This document shows, piece by piece, positions 57,741 through 64,000 of a stretch of 64,000 nucleotides of DNA. This stretch comes from Caldimonas manganoxidans ATCC BAA-369 (lineage in GTDB: Bacteria > Pseudomonadota > Gammaproteobacteria > Burkholderiales > Burkholderiaceae_C), in the NCBI RefSeq assembly GCF_000381125.1, contig NZ_KB905934.1:104153-168152 (forward strand). The letters are read 5' to 3'. Under the pieces are notes generated by a model. That model was not told the origin of the DNA. It saw only the letters and a list, made by a program, of their open reading frames with translations, and ran no database searches. The first letter of the stretch is position 1. Every line of letters begins with the position of its first letter. The position numbers and the translations under genes were made by a program.

Positions 57741-59078
57741 ATGAAACTCAAATCGCTCGCTCTGGCCGCCACGCTGGCAGCCGCCGGCACTGCGGCTCTG
57801 GTCACCGCCACCGCGGCCCAGGCCCAGGCCCAGGAACAATTCTTCCCCGTACTCGTGTATCGTACGGGCGCCTACGCCCCCAATGGCGTGCCGTTTGCCA
57901 ATGGCTATGTGGACTACCTCAAGCTCGTCAACGCCAAGGGGGGCATCAACGGCGTGAAGATCAGCTGGGAGGAATGCGAAACCGGCTACGCCACCGACCG
58001 CGGTGTGGAATGCTACGAACGACTGAAGGGCAAGAACGGCGGGGCCACCGTGTTCCAGCCGCTGTCCACCGGCATCACCTTCGCGCTGACTGAAAAAGCC
58101 CCCGTGGACAAAATCCCGCTGATCACGGCTGGCTACGGCCGCTCCGAATCGGCCGACGGCGGCGTCTTCAAGTGGAACTTCCCGCTGCTGGGCACCTACT
58201 GGGTGGCGGCCGACATCCTGGTGCAACACGTGGGCAAAGAACTGGGCGGCCTGGACAAGCTGCGCGGCAAGAAGATCGCGCTCGTCTATCACGACAGCCC
58301 CTACGGCAAGGAGCCCATCCCGCTGCTGCAGGAACGCTCCAAAATGCACGGCTTCGAGCTCACGACCATCCCCGTCACCCATCCGGGCGTGGAGCAGAAG
58401 GCCGCCTGGCTGCAAATTCGCCAACAGCGGCCAGACTATGTGTTCCTGTGGGGCTGGGGCGTGATGAACTCCACCGCCATCAAGGAAGCCGTGGCCACCG
58501 GCTACCCGCGCAACAAGATCTACGGCGTGTGGTGGGCGGCGGCCGAGCCCGATGTGAAGGATGTCGGCGACGCCGCCAAGGGCTACAGCGGCCTGGCCAT
58601 GCAGCATGGCGCCGAGCCCAATGCCAAAATCGTCAAGGACATCCTGTCCCTGGTGCACGACAAAGGCCAGGGCACCGGCCCGCGCGAGGAAGTGGGCTCG
58701 GTGCTGTACATGCGCGGCCTCATTTCGGCCATGCTCGCCGTCGAAGGCGTCAAACGCGCCCAGGAAAAATACGGCCGCGGCAAAGTCATGACCGGCGAGC
58801 AAGTGCGCTGGGGCCTGGAAAACCTCGCCCTCGACCAGAAAAAGCTCGACGCCTTGGGATTTGCCGGCGTGATGCGGCCGGTCAGCACCTCGTGCTTTGA
58901 CCACATGGGATCGGCCTGGGCACGCATCCACACCTGGGACGGCACCAAGTGGAACTTCACCTCGGACTGGTACCAGGCCGACGAGCAAATCCTCAAACCG
59001 ATGGTCAAAGCCGCGGCCGACAAATACGCCGCCGAGAAAAAGCTCCAGCGCCGCACGCCTGCGGATTGCCAGGGCTGA
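57741..59078 (+). CDS. ABC transporter substrate-binding protein (LivK-like)
   Basis: 445-aa periplasmic protein, longer than LivK (about 370). Signal peptide MKLKSLALAATLAAAGTAAL (cut near 31), then VYRTGAYAPNGVPFANGYVDYLKL and WEECETGYATDRGVECYERL. The Cys pair in the mature part could form a disulfide. A good GGAGA precedes the ATG. It gives ligand specificity to the Liv-type transporter; the two adenylating enzymes in the operon suggest a carboxylic acid rather than an amino acid. Confidence 0.92.
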   Translation: MKLKSLALAATLAAAGTAALVTATAAQAQAQEQFFPVLVYRTGAYAPNGVPFANGYVDYLKLVNAKGGINGVKISWEECETGYATDRGVECYERLKGKNGGATVFQPLSTGITFALTEKAPVDKIPLITAGYGRSESADGGVFKWNFPLLGTYWVAADILVQHVGKELGGLDKLRGKKIALVYHDSPYGKEPIPLLQERSKMHGFELTTIPVTHPGVEQKAAWLQIRQQRPDYVFLWGWGVMNSTAIKEAVATGYPRNKIYGVWWAAAEPDVKDVGDAAKGYSGLAMQHGAEPNAKIVKDILSLVHDKGQGTGPREEVGSVLYMRGLISAMLAVEGVKRAQEKYGRGKVMTGEQVRWGLENLALDQKKLDALGFAGVMRPVSTSCFDHMGSAWARIHTWDGTKWNFTSDWYQADEQILKPMVKAAADKYAAEKKLQRRTPADCQG

Positions 59079-59141
59079 GACTGGCTTGCCCCGCAGCGGC
59101 TCATGCCGGTGCGGGGCACGCACTCGACAAGGACAAGTTCC

Positions 59142-59948
59142 ATGGCAACACCGCTACTCGAGGTCAACGGCATCGAGGTCATCTACAACCACGTGATCCT
59201 CGTGCTCAAGGGCGTGTCCCTGCAGGTGCCCGAAGGCCGCATCGTGGCCCTGCTGGGCGGCAACGGCGCCGGCAAAACCACCACGTTGCGCGCCGTCAGC
59301 AATCTGCTGGCCGGTGAACGCGGCGAAGTCACCAAAGGCTCGATCACACTGCGCGGCGAACGCATCGAAAAACTCACCACCGCCGACATGGTCGAGCGCG
59401 GCGTCATTCAAGTGATGGAAGGCCGGCACTGCTTCGGCCACCTCACCATCGAAGAAAACCTCCTGACCGGCGCCTACACCCGCAAAGATGGCAAAGCCGC
59501 CATCCAAGCCACCCTGGAAAAAGTCTATGCCTACTTCCCACGCCTGAAGACACGCCGCCACTCGCAAGCCGCCTACACCTCCGGCGGCGAACAGCAAATG
59601 TGCGCCATCGGCCGCGCCTTGATGGCCAACCCCAAAATGGTGCTGCTCGACGAGCCCTCGATGGGCCTGGCGCCACAGATCGTCGAAGAAGTGTTCGAGA
59701 TCGTGAAAGACCTCAACACCAAAGAAGGCACCACCTTCCTGCTGGCCGAGCAAAACACCCACATGGCGCTGCGCTATGCCGACTACGGCTACATCCTCGA
59801 AAACGGCCGCGTCGTGATGGACGGCGAGGCCCGCGCTTTGGCCGAGAACGAAGACGTCAAAGAGTTCTACCTCGGCATGGGCGGCGGTGATCGCAAAAGC
59901 TTCCGCGACGTGAAAAGCTACAAACGCCGCAAACGCTGGCTGGCCTGA
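59142..59948 (+). CDS. livF: Branched-chain-type ABC transporter ATPase (LivF)
   Basis: 268 aa. Walker A GGNGAGKTTTLRAVSNLL, LivF block RGVIQVMEGRHCFGHLTIEENL, signature TSGGEQQMCAIGRALMA and Walker B MVLLDEPSMGL. ATG at 59142 is the family start. It completes the G-H-M-K-F set. Confidence 0.94.
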   Translation: MATPLLEVNGIEVIYNHVILVLKGVSLQVPEGRIVALLGGNGAGKTTTLRAVSNLLAGERGEVTKGSITLRGERIEKLTTADMVERGVIQVMEGRHCFGHLTIEENLLTGAYTRKDGKAAIQATLEKVYAYFPRLKTRRHSQAAYTSGGEQQMCAIGRALMANPKMVLLDEPSMGLAPQIVEEVFEIVKDLNTKEGTTFLLAEQNTHMALRYADYGYILENGRVVMDGEARALAENEDVKEFYLGMGGGDRKSFRDVKSYKRRKRWLA

Positions 59949-59953
59949 CACCC

Positions 59954-60247
59954 ATGAGCACCGACGACTTCTTTGCTGCACCGCCGTTCAAGCCCGAAGC
60001 GGCGCTGATGCAACTCAAACGCAGCCTGCGCGAGCTGCGGCCGCTGGTCGAGCGTGGCGAGCACTTCGAACTGCAAGGCCTCACCGTTTTGCAACTATCC
60101 GCCCTCGGCGACCACCTGCAAGTGCGCATCGTCAAGCAACCGGCGCGCAGCCCCGAATGGGAGACGCGCCAACTGAGCAACGCCGCCCAGGTGCGCCACT
60201 TCCTCGACGAAGTCAAGCGCCGCGTGGCCCGCTGGAGTGAGGAATGA
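59954..60247 (+). CDS. Small conserved protein of the ligase/ABC operon
   Basis: 97-aa protein, mixed helix and strand (LMQLKRSLRELRPLVERGEH; LTVLQLSALGDHLQVRIVKQ), no signal peptide or membrane segment. Five bases after livF, and its stop overlaps the ATG of the PaaK-like gene, so it belongs to the operon. I do not recognise the family. It may be a partner of the PaaK-like enzyme. Confidence 0.75.
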   Translation: MSTDDFFAAPPFKPEAALMQLKRSLRELRPLVERGEHFELQGLTVLQLSALGDHLQVRIVKQPARSPEWETRQLSNAAQVRHFLDEVKRRVARWSEE

Positions 60248-61515
60248 GCGCCCCCCAAGAGCACTTCGATGCGCTGGAAACCCGCGATCCGGCCCAGCGC
60301 GAAGCCGACTTGATGGCCATGCTGCCCCGCCAAGTGGCCCATGCTCAGGCGCGCTCGCCCGCCTATGCCCACATCCTCGAAGGCATCGATGCCCGCGCCA
60401 TCACCAGCCGCCAAGCCCTCGCCCAACTGCCGGTGACTCGCAAGCATGAACTGCTCGAACGCCAAAAAGCCCAGCGCAGCCTGGATGCCTTCGGTGGCTT
60501 TTCGACCATCGGCTGGCGCGGCATGGCCGGCGGTGCCGGCGCGCGCCGGGTCTTCCAATCGCCCGGCCCCATTTACGAACCCGAAGGCCAAGCCACCGAC
60601 TACTGGCGCATGGCCCGCGCACTCTATGCCGCCGGATTCCGGCGCGGCGACCTGGTGCACTGCAGCTTCAGCTACCACCTCACGCCGGCCGGCTCCATGG
60701 TGGAAACCGGCGCCCACGCCCTGGGCTGCACCGTCTTCCCCGGCGGGGTGGGCAACACCGAGCTCCAACTCCAGGCCATGGCCGAACTGCGCCCCCACGG
60801 CTACGCCGGCACCCCCAGCTTTCTCAAAATTCTGCTCGATCGAGCGCGCGACACCGGCCTGAGCCTGACCGGCTTGCGCAAAGCGCTCGTCTCCGGCGAA
60901 GCCTTTCCCGCCGCCTTGCGCGACCACCTGCGCGAACAAGGCATCGACGCCTACCAGTGCTATGCCACGGCCGACCTGGGGCTCATTGCCTATGAAACTG
61001 CCGCGCGCGAAGGCCTGGTGCTCGACGAAAGCCTCATCGTCGAAATCGTGCGCCCCGGCACCGGCGAACCCGTGCCCGACGGAGAAGTGGGAGAAGTGGT
61101 CGTCACCACCCTCAACCCCGACTATCCGCTCATCCGCTTCGGCACCGGAGACCTCTCGGCCGTGCTGCTCGGGCCCTGCCCCACCGGACGCACCAACACC
61201 CGGCTGCGCGGCTGGTTGGGGCGCGCCGATCAAACCACCAAAGTGCGCGGCATGTTCGTGCACCCCGGCCAAGTGGCCGAAATCGCCCGCCGCCACCCCG
61301 AACTCGGGCGCGTGCGCCTCGTCGTCGAAGGCGAAATGGCCCAAGACCGCATGCGACTGCACGTCGAATGCGCCCAACCCACCGAAGACCTGGCCCAGCG
61401 CGTGGCCGACTCCATCCGCGACATCACCAAACTGCGCGCCGAAGTCATCCTGCTGCCCCCCGGCAGCCTGCCCAACGACGGCAAACTCATCGAAGACGCC
61501 CGGCGCTACGACTGA
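60244..61515 (+). CDS. PaaK-like adenylating enzyme with altered phosphate loop
   Basis: 423-aa protein of the phenylacetate-CoA ligase superfamily: YAGTPSFLKILLDRARDTG, KALVSGEAFPAALRDHL, YATADLGLIAYETA (YGxTE-like motif), RFGTGDLSAVL and KVRGMFVHPGQVAEI. But the Ser/Thr/Gly-rich ATP loop (SSGTTGKP) is replaced by FQSPGPIYEPEG. Adenylation may still work or the enzyme may use a ready-made acyl-AMP or CoA ester. Last gene of the operon; acts perhaps on a second acid or on the same substrate. Confidence 0.85.
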   Translation: MSAPQEHFDALETRDPAQREADLMAMLPRQVAHAQARSPAYAHILEGIDARAITSRQALAQLPVTRKHELLERQKAQRSLDAFGGFSTIGWRGMAGGAGARRVFQSPGPIYEPEGQATDYWRMARALYAAGFRRGDLVHCSFSYHLTPAGSMVETGAHALGCTVFPGGVGNTELQLQAMAELRPHGYAGTPSFLKILLDRARDTGLSLTGLRKALVSGEAFPAALRDHLREQGIDAYQCYATADLGLIAYETAAREGLVLDESLIVEIVRPGTGEPVPDGEVGEVVVTTLNPDYPLIRFGTGDLSAVLLGPCPTGRTNTRLRGWLGRADQTTKVRGMFVHPGQVAEIARRHPELGRVRLVVEGEMAQDRMRLHVECAQPTEDLAQRVADSIRDITKLRAEVILLPPGSLPNDGKLIEDARRYD

Positions 61516-61644
61516 CCACCCACACCACAGCCACCCACCCTCGGCAGGGCTTACGTAGTTTCCGACATGCCAAAGCCCCTCGTGCCGCCTAGCATCATGG
61601 CGTAGTACGATTCGGCGCCATTTGCAACTTCAGGAGAACACGCC

Positions 61645-62619
61645 ATGAAACGCCTGTTGCTCGCCGCCACCGCGGCCCTAGCCATCAGCGGCGTTGCTGC
61701 CCAAGACTTCCCCGGCAGCAAGCCCGTCACCTTCGTGGTGCCCTTTGCCGCTGGCGGCCCCACTGACAAAGTCGCGCGCGACCTGGCCGAAGCCATGCGC
61801 AAACCCCTGGGTGGCAACATCATCGTCGAAAACGTGGCCGGCGCCGGCGGCACCCTGGGCGGCACTCGTGTGGCCAAAGCCAACCCCGACGGCCACACCC
61901 TGCTCCTGTGGCACATCGGCATTTCCACTTCCCCGGCCCTGTACCGCAACCTCCAATTCAAGCCGTTGGAAGACTTCGAATACCTGGGCCTCATCAACGA
62001 AGTGCCCATGACCCTGCTGGGCCGCCCCAACCTGCCGGCCAACAACTATGCCGAGCTGATCAAGTGGATCAATGACAACAAAGGCAAAGTCAACCTCGCG
62101 CACGCCGGCCTGGGGGCTGCCTCACACCTGTGCGGCTTGCTGTTCCAATCGCAACTCAAAGCCGACATGACCACCGTGCCCTATAAAGGCACCGGCCCGG
62201 CCATGACCGACCTCATCGGTGGCCAAGTCGACATCATGTGCGACCAGACCACCAACACCACGCCGCAAATCGCCGCAGGCAAAGTCAAAGCCTATGCCGT
62301 CACCTCCCTGCAACGGCTGAACACGCCCGAGCTGCGCAACCTGCCCACGCTGGACGAATCCGGACTGAAAGGCTTCAACGTCACCATCTGGCACGGCCTG
62401 TACGCCCCCAAAGGCACGCCCAAGCCCGTGCTGGACAAGCTCAACGCCGCCCTCAAAGAAGCGCTGAAAGATCCTGAATTCATCAAGCGCCAAGCCGCCC
62501 TGGGGGCCGTGGTGGTCACCGACGCCCGCACCAATCCGGCCGAGCACAAGAAATTCGTCGAGGCCGAAATCAACAAATGGGGCCCGGTCATCAAGGCCGC
62601 AGGCCAGTACGCCGACTAA
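61645..62619 (+). CDS. Tripartite tricarboxylate transporter (TctC/Bug) binding protein
   Basis: 324-aa periplasmic protein. Signal peptide MKRLLLAATAALAISGVAA, then VTFVVPFAAGGPTDKVARDLAEAM shortened here to VTFVVPFAAGGPTDK, IIVENVAGAGGTLGG, DGHTLLLWHIG and LAHAGLGAASHLC, typical Bug loops. CAGGAGA precedes the ATG. It follows the PaaK-like gene by 129 bp with its own likely promoter, and ends in a strong terminator. Orphan with no TctA/B nearby; ligand a carboxylate by family. Confidence 0.91.
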   Translation: MKRLLLAATAALAISGVAAQDFPGSKPVTFVVPFAAGGPTDKVARDLAEAMRKPLGGNIIVENVAGAGGTLGGTRVAKANPDGHTLLLWHIGISTSPALYRNLQFKPLEDFEYLGLINEVPMTLLGRPNLPANNYAELIKWINDNKGKVNLAHAGLGAASHLCGLLFQSQLKADMTTVPYKGTGPAMTDLIGGQVDIMCDQTTNTTPQIAAGKVKAYAVTSLQRLNTPELRNLPTLDESGLKGFNVTIWHGLYAPKGTPKPVLDKLNAALKEALKDPEFIKRQAALGAVVVTDARTNPAEHKKFVEAEINKWGPVIKAAGQYAD

Positions 62620-62655
62620 GCCTTCTGGCGCTTCCCCCTTTTACCCTTTGGAACC

Positions 62656-62680
62656 ACGGCCCGCAACGACGGGCCGTTTT
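62656..62680 (+). terminator. Rho-independent terminator after the second TctC-type gene
   Basis: ACGGCCCG (62656-62663), CAACGA loop, CGGGCCGT (62670-62677), then TTTT to 62680: perfect 8-bp stem with a T tract 37 bp past the stop. Confidence 0.88.
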
Positions 62681-62745
62681 CACATCCTAACCGCCCCCTC
62701 ACCCACGCCGCCGCAGCCCGAGGCTCGATGCCCACCGGCGTGGGC

Positions 62746-63372
62746 TCACCGCTTCGTTCGAGCCGACTCCCAGCGAGCCTCATCTCGCGCATGAATCTCA
62801 AAACGGCGGGCGATGAAAACCGGGCCGATCTTCGAACGCCAGCGCACCAGCGCATAGCCCTCGAACACCTCGGTGGTTTGGTATCCCGCTGGCCTGCGCC
62901 CGCAAAACAACCACAACTGCCCGCGCTTGGGCGCCGTCGCCTTGAACGCCTCCCACTGCGCATGCCGACGCCCAAACGGCAGCCGAGGTGCGCCGCCCAA
63001 GGGATCGATCACCATCTCGGCGGCCTCGATTTCGGCCAAACTGACCGGGCGGACCAAATGCTCCTGCTGCACCACGAACTCGTCCGCATCCCGCAACCTG
63101 CGGGCCGTCTTGCGGCGGCCATACCACCCCTTGATCCCCCAATACACCGCCAAAGGCCAAGCCACCACCACCAGCACGGCGGCCAACACTAGCAACACCC
63201 ACACCCGCACCAAGCGCCACCGCCTATCCTGACTGCGCGGATCATTCAATGCCTCCAAGGCTTGGGCCAACTCAGGCCGACGCCGCCACAACGGCTGACG
63301 AAAGTGTGAGCCCAACACCAGCAGCAAGCTCACCAGGCCCACTGCGAAATACGCATAGACATAAATCACCAT
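62746..63372 (-). CDS. Unrecognised membrane-anchored protein
   Basis: 208-aa protein with two N-terminal helices (about 2-20 and 52-82) and a soluble C-terminal part (85-208) rich in Arg, Glu and Trp (RRHAQWEAFKATAPKRGQLW, YQTTEVFEGYALVRWRSKIG). No family recognised. It lies 50 bp after a second unknown leftward gene and next to an IS element. Composition is slightly less GC-rich at third positions than core genes, hinting at recent gain. Confidence 0.6.
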   Translation of the reverse strand: MVIYVYAYFAVGLVSLLLVLGSHFRQPLWRRRPELAQALEALNDPRSQDRRWRLVRVWVLLVLAAVLVVVAWPLAVYWGIKGWYGRRKTARRLRDADEFVVQQEHLVRPVSLAEIEAAEMVIDPLGGAPRLPFGRRHAQWEAFKATAPKRGQLWLFCGRRPAGYQTTEVFEGYALVRWRSKIGPVFIARRFEIHARDEARWESARTKR

Positions 63373-63422
63373 GGCCTAACCCCACTTGACGGCCGCAGCG
63401 CCCCACATACAGACCGATCCCG

Positions 63423-63701
63423 TCATTCGTAAACATCCTCCGGCTGATGGTGAACGACCCACTCCTCCACCACGACGCCACGATCCACCCTCAAAAACCG
63501 CTCACGTTCCTGGATCAACTCGTACCGATGGCGAGCAAAGCCCAACACTTCCCCCTCAGGCGCTTCCAGCACGCCGCTATACCAATGAGCGAACACGCGC
63601 TCGGGATACCCCGGAAACAAGCTTTCCAACGTGACCGGCCCACCGTCGGCGCGCCCCTCGATCCCCACGAGATACAACCAACGATCTCGGTCCTTCGTCA
63701 T
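63423..63701 (-). CDS. Unrecognised 92-aa protein
   Basis: Small soluble acidic protein (MTKDRDRWLYLVGIEGRADG; LESLFPGYPERVFAHWYSGV; VVVEEWVVHHQPEDVYE). ATG at 63701 is preferred to an earlier start at 63794 because the upstream part is Cys/His-rich and crosses the IS hairpin. Upstream of and probably co-transcribed with the membrane-anchored gene. Function unknown; an immunity or partner protein is only a guess. Confidence 0.55.
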   Translation of the reverse strand: MTKDRDRWLYLVGIEGRADGGPVTLESLFPGYPERVFAHWYSGVLEAPEGEVLGFARHRYELIQERERFLRVDRGVVVEEWVVHHQPEDVYE

Positions 63702-63745
63702 TTCGTGTGGAACACAACACTCACAATGCTCCCCTGGTTGTTGAG

Positions 63746-63798
63746 CCCGGTGGGCATGTGTGCAGGCCGCTTGTCGGCCTGTGCACATGTCCACCGGG
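63746..63798. repeat. 24-bp-arm inverted repeat at the IS edge
   Basis: Arms 63746-63769 and 63775-63798 match at 21 of 24 positions around a CTTGT loop. It lies between the 92-aa gene and the transposase start. It could mark the IS left end, block read-in transcription, or hide the transposase ribosome site GGAGG (63811-63815). Confidence 0.75.
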
Positions 63799-63823
63799 CG
63801 GGTTTGATCAGGAGGATGAGTCC

Positions 63824-64000
63824 ATGGGCATTGCCGTAGAAGCTCTGTTCACCAGCGCGCTGGGCTTGCAGCCGCCGTGGGTCGTCGATGACGTCAGGCT
63901 CGACACCGCCAAGCGGCGTATCGACTTCGAGATCGGCTGCCACACCAGCAGGCTCGCCTGCCCGGCATGCGGTGCGGCCACGCAACCGGTGCACGACCGG
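63824..64000 (+). mobile_element. ISL3-family transposase, N-terminal part (cut by window edge)
   Basis: First 59 codons of a transposase. MGIAVEALFTSALGLQPPWV is followed by the zinc-ribbon C46-P-A-C49 of the ISL3 N-terminal domain; the DDE catalytic core lies beyond the window. GGAGG is 8 bases before the ATG. Left boundary of the element is near 63715-63745 but the exact terminal repeat was not determined. Confidence 0.85.

Noticed and set aside
63423..63701. Toxin-antitoxin pair in the accessory patch
   Set aside because: No toxin or antitoxin motif in either protein and the membrane protein is too large for a type I toxin; left as unknown.

Overview
The window is high-GC, densely coded bacterial chromosome. 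Gene content and order point to a Burkholderiales member of Comamonadaceae type: hmg operon with TRAP transporter, corC-lnt-glyQ-glyS-gmhB-plsC, argH facing algZ-algR, dksA/STAS/hslVU, icmF, and a liv cluster with an acyl-CoA ligase. No rRNA, tRNA, CRISPR array or prophage was found.

Left part (1-11.2 kb) is aromatic catabolism. pcaIJ and a PcaR-type IclR regulator diverge around two tandem GTTC-N7-GAAC palindromes. A second IclR regulator diverges from an operon that encodes a metallo-beta-lactamase-fold protein, an FAD hydroxylase, a 71-aa DUF2783 protein, HmgA and HmgB. Stop codons overlap starts, or lie next to a ribosome site. A TRAP transporter (P, then a hairpin terminator, then Q and M) follows. 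The likely logic is uptake of an aromatic acid, hydroxylation to homogentisate, and cleavage to fumarate and acetoacetate.

11.2-32 kb is mixed: a MASE1-CHASE-PAS hybrid kinase; an NlpE/chagasin lipoprotein; two small membrane proteins; a CadR-type regulator diverging from a cation exporter across a textbook MerR operator; hemerythrin; argH facing algZ-algR with a class III sirtuin; a DUF3237/LuxR/TctC module with the same 20-bp palindrome at two promoters; a 1896-residue double UvrA; and an ABC binding protein.

32-48 kb is mostly housekeeping. One leftward run is corC-lnt-glyQ-glyS-gmhB-plsC-YgjP peptidase. Rightward are a COG0523 GTPase, a DksA with a histone-H1-like N-terminal extension, a STAS protein and hslVU behind a near-perfect sigma-32 promoter. 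coaX and PPK2 diverge after them.

48-62.6 kb holds icmF behind a perfect TTGACGT-AA-ACGTCAA palindrome, then a Crp/Fnr-type regulator diverging, across a perfect 18-bp palindrome, from an eight-gene operon: acyl-CoA ligase, complete branched-chain-type ABC transporter, a 97-aa protein and a divergent PaaK-like adenylating enzyme. This looks like a carboxylic-acid uptake and CoA-activation system of unknown substrate. A second TctC-type binding protein ends with a clear terminator.

The right edge (62.7-64 kb) is an accessory patch: two unrecognised leftward genes, a 24-bp-arm hairpin and the start of an ISL3-family transposase cut by the window.
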